Origin: Cherax quadricarinatus
Taxonomy: Eukaryota > Arthropoda > Malacostraca > Decapoda > Parastacidae
DNA length: 64,000 nucleotides
Direction of reading: 5' to 3'
NCBI RefSeq assembly: GCF_038502225.1
Contig: NC_091357.1
Coordinates: 5,917,500-5,981,499 of the forward strand
Shown here: in pieces, positions 52,494 through 63,118 of the stretch
How positions within the stretch are numbered: the stretch's first letter is position 1
Layout: every line of letters starts with the position of its first letter
The notes under the pieces: model-generated
Told to the model about the DNA's origin: nothing
Database searches by the model: none
Seen by the model: the letters and a program-made list of their open reading frames with translations, nothing else
Program-made: the position numbers and the translations under genes

Positions 52494-55400
52494 CAAGTCG
52501 GCCGTCTCCCACCGAGGCAGGGTGACCCAAAAAGAAAGAAAATCCCCCAAAAAGAAAATACTTTAATCATTCAACACTTTCACCTCACTCACACATAATC
52601 ATTGTTTTTGCAGAGGTGCTCAGAATACAACAGTCTAGAAACATGTACGTGTAAAGATACACAACATATCCCTCCAAACTACCAATATCCCAAACCCCTC
52701 CTTTAGAGTGCAGGCATTGTACTTCCCATTTCCAGGACTCAAGTCCGGCTATGTAAAAATAACCGGTTTTCCTGAATCCCTTCACTAAATATTACCCTGC
52801 TCACACTCCAACAGCTCGTCAGGTCCCAAATACCATTTGTCTCCATTCACTCCTATCTAACACGCTCACGCACGCACGCTTGCTGGAAGTCCAAGCCCCT
52901 CGCCCACAAAACCTCCATTACCCCCTCCCTCCAACCTTTTCGAGGACGACCCCTACCCCGCCTTCCTTCCCCTACAGATTTATACGCTCTCCATGTCATT
53001 CTACTCTTCCATAATCTCTAAATGACCAAACCACCTCAACAACCCCTCTTCAGCCCTCAGACTAATACTTTTATTAACTCCACACCTCCTAATTTCCACA
53101 CTGCGAATTTTCTGCGTAATATTTACACCACACATTGCTCTTAGACAGGACATCTCCACTGTCTCCAACCGTCTCCTCGCTGCAGCATTTACAACCCAAG
53201 CTTCACATCCATATAAGAGTGTTGGTACTACTATACTTTCATACATTCCCTTCTTTGCCTCCATGGATAACATTTTTGCCTCCACATATACCTCAATGCA
53301 CCCCTCACCTTTTTTCCTTCATCAGTTCTATGATTAACCTCATCCTTCATAAATCCATAGGCTGACACTTCAACTCCCAAATATCTGAAAACATTCACTT
53401 CTTCCATACTCCTCACCAATTTGATAACCAATTTTTCTTTATCTAAATCATTTGATACCCTCATCACCTTACTCTTTTCTATGTTCACTTTCAACTTTCT
53501 GCCTTTACACACACACACCCAAATTCGTCCACTAACCTTTGCAATTTTTCTTTAGAATCTCCCATAAGCACAGTATCATCAGCAAAAAGTAACTGTGTCA
53601 ATTCCCATTTTGTATTTAATTCCCCATAATTTAATCCCACCCCTCTCCCGAACACCCTAGCATTTACTTCTTTTACAACCCCATCTATAAATATGTTAAA
53701 CAACCATGGTGACATTACACATCCCTGTCTAAGACCTACTTTTACTGGGAAGTAGTCTCCCTCTCTTCTACACACCCTAACCTGAGTCTCACTATACTCT
53801 TAAAAACTCTTTACAGCATTTAGTAACTTACCACCTATTCCATATACTTGCAACATCTGCCACATTGCTCCCCTATCCACTCTATCATATGCCATTCTAA
53901 GTCATAAATGCAATAAAAACTTCCCTACCTTTATCTAAATACTGTTCACATATATGCTTCAATGTAAACACTTGATCTACACATCCCCTACCCACTCTAA
54001 AACCTCCTTGCTCATCCGCAATCCTATATTCTGTCTTACCTCTAATTCTTTCAATAATAACACTACCGTACACTTTTCCTGGTATACTCAGTAAACTCAT
54101 TCCTCTATAATTTTTACAATCTGTTTTGTCCCCCTCCCTTTATATTAAGGGGCTATACACGCTCTCTGCCAATCCCTAGGTTCTTTCCCCTCTTTCATAC
54201 ATTTATTAAACAAGAATACCAACCACTCCAACACTATATCCCCCCCTGCTTTTAACATTTCTGTCATGATCCCGTCAGTTCCAGCTGCTTTACCCCCTTT
54301 CATTCTACGTAATGCCTCACGCACCTCCCCCACACTCACATCCTGTTCTTCTTCACTCCTAAAAGATGATATACCTCCCTGGCCAGTGCATGAAATTACC
54401 GCCTCTCTTTCTTCGTCGACATTTAAAAGTTCCTCAAAATATTCTCGCCATCTACCCAAAACCTCCATCTCCCCATCTACTAACTCCCCTACTCTGTTTT
54501 TAACTGACAAATCCATTAGTTCTTATTTTCATTAAAATTTCTTGACAGTGCCTCTCCCACTCTATCATCTGCTCTCCTTTTGCACTCTCTCACCACTCTC
54601 TTTACCTTTCTTTTACTCTCCATATACTCTGCTCTTCTTATAACACTTCTGCTTTGTAAAAACCTCTCGTAAGCTACCTTTTTCTCTTTTATCACACCCT
54701 TTACCTCATCATTCCACCAATCACTCCTCTTTCCTCCTGCACCCACCCTTCTATAGCCACAAACTTCTGCCCCACATTCTAATACTGCATTTTTAAAACT
54801 ATTCCAACCCTCTTCAAACCCCTACCCCCCCCCCCACAACTCATACTTGCACCAGCCCACCTTTCTGCCAATAGTTGCTTATATCTCACCCGAACTTCCT
54901 CCTCCCTTAGTTTATACACTTTCACCTCCCTCTTGTTACCATTTTCCTCTTGTCCCATCTACCTCTTACTCTAACTGTAGCTACAACTAGATAATGATCC
55001 GATATATCAGTTGCCCCTCTATAAACATGTACATCCTGGAGCCTACCCATCAACCTTTTATCCACCAATACATAATCTAACAAACTACTTTCATTACGTG
55101 CTATATCATACCTTGTATATTTATTTATTCTCTTTTTCATAAAATATGTATTACTTATTACTAAACCTCTTTCTACACGTAGCTCCATTAAATTTACCTA
55201 CTACTCCCTCCATAACATTTTTACTCACTTTAGCACTGAAATCCCCAACCACAGGTACTCTCACACTTGGTTCAAAACTCCCCACGCATTCATTCAACAT
55301 TTCCCAAAAATCTCTCTCACTCTCTCTCTCCTCTACACTTGTCTCTTCCCCAGGTGCATATACGCTTACTATAACCCACTTCTCACATCCAACCTTTATT

Positions 55401-55893
55401 TTACTCCACATAATCCTAGAATTAATACATTTATAGTCCCTCTTTTCTTGCCATAGCTGATCCTTCAACATTATTGCTACTCCTTCTTTAGCTCTAACTC
55501 TATTAGAAACCCCTGACGTAATCCCATTTATTCCTCTCCACTGAAACTCTCCCACCCCCTTCAACTTTGTTTCACTTAAAGCCAGGACATCCAGCCTCTT
55601 CTCATTCATAACATCCACAATCATCTCTTTCTTATTCGCACAACATCCACGCACATTCAGACTTCCCACTTTGACAGTTTTCTTCTTATTCTTTTTAGCA
55701 ATTATTACAGGAAAAGGGGTTACTAGCACATTGTTCCCGGCATTTTAGTTGACTTTTTCAACACACATGGCTTACGGAGGAAAGATTCTTATTCCACTTC
55801 CACATGGATATAAAAGGAAAAGTAATAAGAACAAGAACTATTAAGATAAAATCAAAGAAAACTCAGATGAGTGTGTATAAATAAACGTGTACA
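52489..55893 (-). mobile_element. RTE-type LINE, nearly full length
   Basis: About 3.4 kb on the minus strand: part of the 5' untranslated region (55735-55893), endonuclease, RT, 3' untranslated region, and a 3' terminus CTGCCTCGGTGGGAGACGGC adjoining (TA)n. Comparison with 58498-58730 suggests about 250-300 bp of 5' untranslated sequence are missing. It provides the ends shared by the elements at 11391, 27055 and 58498. Confidence 0.88.
53001..55729 (-). pseudogene. RTE ORF: AP endonuclease and reverse transcriptase, inactivated
   Basis: Endonuclease (55151-55729): VKVGSLNVRGC, LALSETKLKG, VYAPGEE and VVGDFSAKVS, where the usual N after GDF is S; continuing at 54922-55188 with LLDYVLVDKRL and DISDHYLVV. 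RT: MKGGKAAGTDGIMTEMLKAG (54145-54516), DEQGGFRVGRGCVDQ (53897-54100), GLRQGCVMSPWLFNIFIDG and LLFADDTVLMG (53491-53775), VFRYLGVEVS (53231-53518), and YGCEAWVVNAAARRRLETVE (53001-53285). At least six frame changes or stops separate these blocks. The FADD box is intact. Spacing and motifs fit RTE rather than CR1. Confidence 0.88.
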
Positions 55894-56660
55894 TGTATGT
55901 ACACGTTTTCATCATGAGGTCTGTAATACAGTGCTCCTGCCTGGAGAACATAAAATCACTTCATCAGAGGGTGTCCAGCAAGGGCAGCCTATCGCCCCAT
56001 TTCACTGTCAGGCTGACCAGTGAGGTAAACATCTGGTTCCTGGATAATGGCACACTAGCAGGCACAAAGGAGTCCCTTCTAGATCTTGACCAGATGACAC
56101 AGGGACAGGAAATGGGACTCATCCTTAATCCATCCAAATATGAAATTATGTCAGTCAACAAGTGATCGACGCAGTGAGACTACCAGGTGCATCAATCATT
56201 GCCCCCCACAAATTGCATCTTGCTTGGAGCACCTCTATGAACTGACGCCATTGATTCAATTGTTAGAAAGAAACTGGACGAGTTGAAGATGGAACAACGA
56301 ATAGGCAGTCTTGACATCCACGATGCCTTGCATCTTTTCACAAAGTGCTTGAGTCTGCTCAGGTTAACATATTTACTAAGATGTGCACCCTCGTATGATA
56401 ACCCTATACTGCATGAATACGACGGTATCCTGAGGAACATTTTTTTTTTCACAAAACTACACAACGTTACTCAGGAAGACGGGTGGTGGAACCAAGCTAC
56501 ACTTCCAGTCAGACTAGGAGGTACTGGTGTCCGTAATTCATTACAGATTGCACTACCTGCTTTCCTGTCCTCATGTGTGGCATCCAGTGAACCTGTAGCA
56601 GCGATTCTCCCTGAACATCTTAGGAACAATGTTGAAGTAAATCCATGACCAAAAGTTCAT
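55894..56660 (+). pseudogene. Reverse transcriptase fragment of another family, middle part
   Basis: Plus strand: QQGQP-like residues near 55977 (motif B region) and NIWFLDNGTLAG near 56030, where catalytic xDD has become LDN. Then LILNPSKYEIMSVN and, after a frame change, MEQRIGSLDIHDALHLFTKC, LLRCAPSYDNPILHEYDGIL and WWNQATLPVRLGGTGVRNSL (56283-56648). The clade is unlike the CR1 or RTE copies here and I cannot place it. Frameshifted and without a start; dead. Confidence 0.7.
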
Positions 56661-57004
56661 TGATGGAGCCAGGCTCTGGAATAATCTAACGGGCTCTGAA
56701 ACCAGATCTGCAACCCCCTCCCTCCCCAACAACTACAGTCACACTGAGATGGCCCAATAGTGGAGAATATAGCCTCAAAAATGTTTCAGAGTGTGTCGAG
56801 GAAGGATAGCGTCCCCCCCTCCTAGCAGTGAAAGATCTTTATGCAGGGAATTTCTTGTTGGCTGTCTCCAGTTCCTCTCATGGCACATGTCTCGACCCAC
56901 AGACCATCCGCATTGGTGTTTTCCTTCGCCTTGTCGCCTCTGTTCTCGCCGGACACAGGTATATTTGGTGGTACCATGGTCTTGTTTGCAAGGCATGAAG
57001 AAGT
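56661..57004 (+). pseudogene. Linker part of the same RT, strongly degenerate
   Basis: Continues the same element by position, but frames are scrambled; only scattered resemblance is expected. Confidence 0.35.
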
Positions 57005-57592
57005 TAACATTTAGAGAAGCCTCGCAACAGCCGGATGCCCAGCAATAAGGAAGCCACCTCATCTATGCAGATCAGATTCCAACCGAAAGTGTCCAGATAG
57101 AATCAGCTTTCAAGCCTGGACAGACGGCAAACAGTGTGGGACTACACATGTGCACCCACACTAGCTGAAACCTATCTTCAGTACACCAGGGAGGAAGGGG
57201 CAGCTGCAAACTTCAGGGAGTCCCGGAAGTTTAGAAAATACGGTGAACTTGCCTATCATTATATGTTTGTTCCCATAGGTTCAGAGACCCTTGGCCCATG
57301 GGAAAAAGAGTGCATCTAAGTTGCTTAAGGAGTTAGGGAAAAGACTCATCAGGGTAACTAGGGATCCCAGGGCGGCTAGTTTTCTATTCCAGCGACTCAC
57401 CACTGCAGTTCGAAGGGATAATGCCTGCTGCCTGTATCCTGGGCACGCGCCCCAGCTCTGAGGAGCTGGATTAGATTTTCGCATTGAAATTTTTGACAAG
57501 CACCTACTAATGTGTATTTGAAATGTATCCGTCAAACCTCATGTACTGTCTATGCCATTCTTGTACCAGCAATGTATCTTTTGAGGCTTGTG

Positions 57593-57595
<3 letters not shown>
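57005..57595 (+). pseudogene. RT-associated C-terminal domain, copy A
   Basis: Translation pieces DYTCAPTLAETYLQYTREEG and YMFVPIGSETLGPWEKE, a frame change, then residues like ASFLFQRLTTAVRRDNAC. Parallel to copy B at 57690-58174 but more degraded. Followed directly by a TA array. Confidence 0.7.

Positions 57596-57668
<73 letters not shown>
57596..57668. repeat. (TA)n microsatellite
   Basis: About 70 bp of TA between the two C-terminal-domain copies. Confidence 0.95.
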
Positions 57669-57671
<3 letters not shown>

Positions 57672-57689
57672 CAATAATAAAGAGAATAA

Positions 57690-58255
57690 AGAGAATAAAG
57701 AGAAGCCTCGCCACAGCCCGTTGCCCAGCTCAACGGGAACCCCAAGTACAGAGGTCTGATGGAAGTCAAAAGCGTCCTGATGGAGCCACTATGCTACCCT
57801 GGAAGGATGGAAAGCAGATTGCCTGGGACTACACCTGTGCTGCCACATTGGCAGACACCTACTTGCCATACTCTGTAGTGGAAGGGGGTGGAGCTGCCAG
57901 CCACAGGGAGACCCAGAAGATCCGAAAATATGAAGACCTTCCCCCTTGCTATAACTTCATTCCAATAGGGTCGGAGACCCTTGGAGCATGGGGCAAATGT
58001 GCTCTAAAGTTCCTCAAAGAGCTGGGTGAAAAGCTCATCATAGAAACCAAGGACCACAGGGCGACCAGCTTCCTCTTTCAGAGACTCAGTGTTGCGATCC
58101 AGAGAGGAAATGCCTGCAGCATTCTGGGCACGCGGCCCACCGCAGGGGAGCTGGACGAAGTATTCGAGATGTAGCTGAGTTACCTATGTTGTTTTACTTT
58201 GTATCATATTTTTGTGAATGTTTCGTCAATGTATTTTGTCTTTAAATAAAATATA
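57690..58255 (+). pseudogene. RT-associated C-terminal domain, copy B with 3' end
   Basis: Open for 127 codons (57791-58174): WDYTCAATLADTYLPYSVVE, NFIPIGSETLGAWGKCALKF, KDHRATSFLFQRLSVAIQRG and NACSILGTRP, then TAG. A 3' untranslated region with AATAAA at 58245-58250 follows. Shares GAGAAGCCTCGC(A/C)ACAGCC with copy A, so the pair is a duplication or two insertions of the same element. Confidence 0.75.
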
Positions 58256-58399
58256 TATACATAATATAGGGGGTGGTAGGAGAAAATTCTCAAACAGCTT
58301 CAGGGAGAATCTTGAGTTTTCCCTGAAGCAAGTTTATTTTTTTTTCTCTGAGGATGAGGGTCCCCATGACAGTTCTAGAGGTGGTACCTCCCTATATTT
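58256..58399. other. Unassigned spacer with imperfect inverted repeat
   Basis: AGCTTCAGGGAGAATCTTGA is partly mirrored by TTTTCCCTGAAGCAAGT; nothing else recognised. Confidence 0.45.
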
Positions 58400-58405
58400 T
58401 TATTA

Positions 58406-58497
<92 letters not shown>
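58400..58497. repeat. (TA)n microsatellite
   Basis: About 95 bp of TA immediately 5' of the RTE derivative. Confidence 0.95.
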
Positions 58498-58499
<2 letters not shown>

Positions 58500-58940
58500 T
58501 AGGTTGGTAGACAGCAACCGCCCAGGGAGGTACTATCGTCCTGCCAAGTAAGTGTAAAACGAAAGCCTGTAATTGTTTTACATGATGGTAGGATTGCTGG
58601 TGTCTTTTTTCTGTCTCATCAACATGCAAGATTTCAGGTACGTCTTGCTACTTCTACTTACACTTAGGTCACACTACACATACATGTACAAGCATATATA
58701 TACACACCCCTCTGGGTTTTCTTCTATTTTCTTTCTAGTTCTTGTTTATTTCCTCTTATCTCCATGGGGAAGTGGAATAGAATTCTTCCTCCGTAAACCA
58801 TGCGTGTTGTAAGAGGCGACTAAAATGCCGGGAGCAAGGGGCTAGTAACCCCTTATCCTGTATATATTACTAAATGTAAAAGAAACTTTCGTTTTTTCTT
58901 TTGGGCCACCCTGCCTCGGTGGGATACGGCTGGTGCGTTG
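58498..58940 (+). mobile_element. Internally deleted RTE derivative, forward copy
   Basis: Starts GTAGGTTGGTAGACAGCAAC, carries the RTE 5' untranslated region (CGTAAACCATGCGTGTTGTA and TAAAATGCCGGGAGCAAGGG), and jumps to the RTE 3' end (CCACCCTGCCTCGGTGGGAT) followed by (TA)n. Same architecture as 11391-11858 but diverged. No coding sequence. Confidence 0.8.
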
Positions 58941-58941
58941 A

Positions 58942-59034
<93 letters not shown>

Positions 59035-59037
59035 ATA
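58941..59037. repeat. (TA)n microsatellite, RTE-derivative tail
   Basis: About 90 bp of TA continuing from the 3' end of the derivative. Confidence 0.95.
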
Positions 59038-59835
59038 TATCATTATGACAGTGTTTCAAGAAAGTTTAGTTTTATCATCAGGTCTCTAATACAGGAGAGA
59101 TATATAAGTGCAAAGCTTACAAACTAAAAATTAAAAGAAAGTTAAAAACTGAAGAGTGTAATAAAAATGAAAACGCGACATTACTGCATTTATAAAAGTA
59201 CAGAAGTGGTCAGGTCTTTCATGTGATGATACTCAGCATGAGGTTTTTTATAGACTGGCTTTATTATCTTGTTTAGTAGTTTTAATTGTCGAGTTTAGTG
59301 TGCTTTTATTGAATGGGCACTTTTTATCGTAAGGAGTGCCGAATGACCTTTCAATCCCAACGCTCTGCAAATACCCCGGCCCTTTTCCTTGGAGAGGTAT
59401 TCCAAAGGCCATGACCCCGGCCATCTCAGGTGGGATCCTCAGTGCAAAGCGTGGGTGTTCCTTGGAGACCTTGGAGCTCCTCAATCGGGTTGAGGTCCTG
59501 GACGTGGTATGTGCTGACCCCTGTGGCAAGAGTCTCCTCCCCAGCCTCGCCTGGAGGCCACCCTCTAGGGTACCGTTCTTTGAAGGACGTGTATCTCTTG
59601 GATGCTTCTTGCCAGACGGATGCTTAAGGGCCATCCTCTCTTCTCCTTTCCGATTTTGTTCTTGTCGGTGCGTCCTTGCGTTTACTTCATTCCCTCCTGG
59701 TGTGCTCGTCATACGAGGGGCAGAGATAAAAAGTGGCAGTGCGGCATCTCTAATTCATCTGGAAGTAAAGTTACAACTATCTGGGCGAGCTTGTGGATGG
59801 ACTTCGACTGTCCCCTCCCCCTTACACTTACCTCC
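59038..59835. other. Unassigned, GC-richer DNA with overlapping open frames
   Basis: 59250-59710 is open on the minus strand (154 codons) and 59336-59875 on the plus strand (179 codons). Neither product shows a domain I recognise. Composition is richer in G+C than the flanks. Could be a transposon coding remnant or chance. Confidence 0.4.
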
Positions 59836-60469
59836 AGATTGGGTCCCTGACTACTCTGGTCTCGAAGAACTCTAGCCCCAGCCTCATTTACCTTCTTATA
59901 GACTTCATTGCCCACCATCCTTCACGGGATAGGGGTTTCTCTGTACCGGATATAAAAGTTCTTCTTTTGGAGTTCTTGTTGACCTTACTGGATGATGAAT
60001 GAGTCTGCAACATGCCACATGAGTGCTTTGACGGGCGAAGACATCGGTTTCAGTTCCTTGTATCTGGATTTCAGGTGGTTGTCCAGAATTTGTATGGCAG
60101 CGAATGTTTGCCCACCTGTCAGAAACTGTTTTTTTCCTCTGCGTGAAAACTTGAAGCAGTGGACTACTGCCCTCTTGTGCCCCGAGTACGTGTCACTCGT
60201 GACCTCGGAGATTTCCACTATATACAAAGTGCTTATGATTATTTAGTGGAAGTCGCCCTGGGGACTGTAGGGGCTGATATGCCTCACTCACACAGCTTGT
60301 AGTCTCTTCCGTCAGTACCCTGCTGCAACAAAAGCTGTAAGCACCATTGACGAATCGCCTGATAAGCCTGTCGCCGCCTGTGACAAACCTGTTCACCGTA
60401 CGACCTGGATCCATTACGTGGAAGGAGAAAGTCTTCACCCACCCTTAACCTGAAGTGAATTTTGAACAA
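59836..60469 (-). pseudogene. Unrecognised minus-strand coding-like region with a splice-donor-like end
   Basis: Minus frames of 81 codons (from 60438; FSFHVMDPGRTVNRFVTGGD) and 80 codons (from 60227; HCFKFSRRGKKQFLTGGQTF, then SRYKELKPMSSPVKALMWHV) follow one another with a frame change near 60195-60230. Composition is protein-like, not repeat-like. CTGGAG followed by GTAAGT on the minus strand at about 59830-59836 looks like a donor. A faint resemblance to nucleotidyltransferase-fold or Mab-21-type C-termini is too weak to name. Confidence 0.3.
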
Positions 60470-60504
60470 AATTAAAAACGTCCAAAAATAAAGAATAGAA
60501 AGTC

Positions 60505-60605
60505 ACAATACCGTGACTGGAACAATACACAAATAACCCGCACATTGGAGAAAGAAACTTAGGACGACGTTTCGGTCCGACTTGGTCCACGTCGGACCGA
60601 ACTAT
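60505..60605 (+). repeat. Dispersed fold-back repeat F2, copy 2
   Basis: ACAATACCGTGACTGGAACA, ATAACCCGCACATTGGAGAA, and a perfect 11-bp hairpin TTCGGTCCGAC (60571-60581) with GTCGGACCGAA (60591-60601). On the minus strand the hairpin runs into CGAAACGTC, again a GAAACGTC junction. Confidence 0.55.
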
Positions 60606-60799
60606 CATTCAAGGTTGTGAACTGCCATACAAGGTTGTCTATCATACAAGGCTAACTACCATACAATGTTTACCATGTAAGGTGAACTACCATGCAAAGT
60701 TGTGAACCACTAACACCTTTGAGCTGGCTCGCCTGGTGTATTCAGGCCTAGCTAACATCAATGACATATAGAAAGCCGCTCATTATGTAGAGTATTTCG
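60606..60799. other. Unassigned DNA
   Basis: Short repeats of ACCATACAAGG-like blocks at 60600-60710; no gene recognised. Confidence 0.5.
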
Positions 60800-60990
60800 G
60801 GCAAATTAGGTCAGTTTTGTCCCAGGATGCGACCCATGCCAGTCGACTAACACCCAGATACCCATTTTACTGATGGGTGAACATGGACAACCAGTGTAAG
60901 GAAACACGCCCAGTGTTTCTTCCCTCGCTGGGAATCAAACCTTGACCCTCAGCGCGTGAAGCACTCTCCAGAGTGCAGTTCTGTTGGTTG
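60800..60990 (-). mobile_element. tRNA-derived SINE, family S1, diverged copy 3
   Basis: Reverse orientation: TGTCCCAGGATGCGACCCAT, GTCGACTAACACCCAGATAC and GAATCAAACCTTGACCCTCA (degraded B-box region). About 75-80 percent like the other two by eye and lacking the pentamer tail, so older. Confidence 0.7.
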
Positions 60991-61104
60991 CCGTCATCTA
61001 CAGATTCTCTCTCCTTTTTTTTCTCTTTTCGCTCTCTTTTCTCTTTCTCTCCGCCTGATCGTTTGTATCTAAGAGGGAGCCACTAGCCGTTGCATTCCCT
61101 AGCG
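60991..61104. other. CT-rich spacer
   Basis: TCTCTTTTCTCTTTC-type tract at 61010-61050. Confidence 0.6.
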
Positions 61105-61258
61105 ATATCTATCCTCCAGTAAGATTTGTCAGGAAACAGGACAAGTGTTTCCTGAAGCCGGTCTTAGTCATATACTGACCCGCTACTGGAGCTTTTGGTC
61201 ATCTGACCGAAGCCTTCCACTGGCTTACCCTTTCACTCCTTTAAAAATTATGGTTATA
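61105..61258 (-). repeat. Dispersed repeat R3, copy 3
   Basis: Reverse complement of the 33376 and 42455 copies: GGAAACAGGACAAGTGTTTC, GGAGCTTTTGGTCATCTGAC and CCACTGGCTTACCCTTTC. Confidence 0.65.
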
Positions 61259-61564
61259 ACCATTTTTTATCTGTATGGCATTCGGGGCTGCGGCACTGCC
61301 TGTTTGAGCGCTTCTTGCATGCAAAAGATTTTCCCCGGAGGTGGTCCCGCAGGGCAGTGTCTTGAGCAGTTAGTGTTTTATTATGGTCGTTGTTGTCCCT
61401 GATAAGTCGGTTTTAAGACTTCCACATTTCGTTACTTTGTATAAGAAACTCATTCTGCGTAATGGAATGCGACAGAGAAGCATAGCTAGCCTTCTTTTGC
61501 TATTATTGTGTATCATTCAGAATAGAGTAACAGTACACTGCGGGTGTTTTCCAGTATTATTTAG
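61259..61564. other. Unassigned DNA
   Basis: No gene or repeat recognised. Confidence 0.5.
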
Positions 61565-61790
61565 TAAGAGTTGATGAGTAAGACACGTGCAACAATTGGG
61601 TATCTTTATTATTGAAATGTTACCCCTGCACAGTAGGCTTCTTCAGTCAGATAGAGGCAGAAGGTGTGGTAGTGAAAAGATGATGTAATCCGTTCATCAA
61701 CCTTGGTGAAATAGTATCTGAGGTGGTCAGACCAACTGTTGCACATGTCTTATCAACTTGTCGGTATTTTATACAATTTTCAACATTTAA
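61565..61790 (+). mobile_element. Hammerhead-type fold-back element, copy 15
   Basis: The left arm on the minus strand has a core-like CTGAAGA, A, GCCTAC/GCAGGG and GTAACATTTC (61617-61655), with GAAAC degraded. It ends CAACTTGTCGGTATTTTATACA, a 3' hairpin GGTAT-TTT-ATACa. ATTTAGTAAG and ATTTAATAAA flank it and could be a decayed target duplication. Confidence 0.6.
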
Positions 61791-62204
61791 TAAAGTGGCC
61801 TCGTAGTCGACGTGCCGGTGAACTGCTCGACGCAGACGCCCGAGGTGGAGTGGGCGTCTGCTGTCAACTACAGGCAGGCAGCTTGGCAGAAAATCAGTAA
61901 TATAAGGTGGTAGGAAGGTTAAAAGCAGGCAGACTGGAAGTCTGGCTGGCAAGCAAGCAGGCCGCAAGCAGGATGCAAGTAGTAAGTAGACTGGTACGCT
62001 AGATGGAAGGCAGGCAGGTTAGTAAGTAGATAAGCTGGAAAAAACAGACCAGGAAGTAGGCAGGCAGACAGATACACAGACACAGGCAGAGGCAGGAAGG
62101 CAGCACTCTAAGTGTTTATTATCATAAAACATGCATAAATTGCCCACACTAGTGAAGTCATAAGTCAGAAATAACCTGGAGAGAGGTGGGCACGGTCGAC
62201 GCCT
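61791..62204. other. Unassigned DNA with GGCAGGCAG-type repeats
   Basis: Irregular GCAGGCAG(A/G)C blocks at 61865-62100; no gene recognised. Confidence 0.5.
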
Positions 62205-63118
62205 GAGCTCGTTGACGGAGGCCATATCATACCTGTTCTTAAAGATGTGTATGAAGTTTACCTTCACTTCTTCATTCCCGTCTTGCCACTTTTGCTCATT
62301 TGCATCTTTAATTTCCAATCTGTGTCACAATGTTCCCTCTGCATGCCTTTGGGATTGCTTGCTCTTGTTCGACCTGTCAGTTACCCGTAACAGTCTTGCA
62401 TGTCGTTATCATATTTCTTCTGGCTCGTCTGTCTGCCGTTTTCAGGTTGCATTAAGTATTTCATCATAGGTTATTTCCCTTATCTGTGTACCTCTGCACT
62501 TTCTCTTATTTCTGTGCGTGTTTGATCAGATGTGGGCTACCAGCTGCTGATGCTGCACACTGTGAGGAGCATATGACTTTTAAATATTTATTGTTGACTC
62601 TTTGTTAAGGTCCCTGAATTCTTAGGTGCGTTATTAGCATGTATGGTGCAGAAGTTACTCAGTTACTGTGGGCTTATGGTTGGTGACACCCTCGCGTCCT
62701 TCTTGAGAGAAGTGTGCAACCTCTGTTTAATGTGTACTATGACCTCCATTCTCGATAGTCATAACCTTGTATTTACTGGATGTTAAATTCCAGTAGGCGC
62801 TTGCTTAGCCATCCTTGAAGGTTACCCTGATCATATTGTAACTCTTCCCTGTCATCGCTAATTTTTATTCTCTTCTTGTCAATATATGCACAGGAATGTA
62901 ATGTATATATACATCAGGAAGAGTAGAGGTTCCAGCACTGATGTTTGTGGGACACCATTCGTCAAACACTGTCACTCTCATACTCTCACCTGGACCATCA
63001 CACACACTGTATTTTTGCTCGTAGAAATGCTTTACAAGATTCCAGTGCCTTTCCCATCATCTCTGCTTGCTATTCTAACTTATGGATCAGACTGGGATGT
63101 ACGCTGTCAAACGCTGTG
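62205..63118 (-). pseudogene. CR1-type LINE, degenerate copy
   Basis: The minus strand retains EELQYDQGNLQGWLSKRLLE near 62770-62840 (the LQxDL...W block after motif C) and a 3' side resembling the CR1-a end near 62215-62290. Frames are broken throughout. Confidence 0.65.

Noticed and set aside
55894..58255. RTE continuation upstream of 55893
   Set aside because: Motifs (FLDNG, SETLG, FLFQRL) and orientation (plus strand) differ from the minus-strand RTE, so it is a separate element.
59248..59875. Overlapping 154- and 179-codon frames as a gene
   Set aside because: Both strands are open over the same GC-richer DNA and neither gives a recognisable domain, so I left it unassigned.
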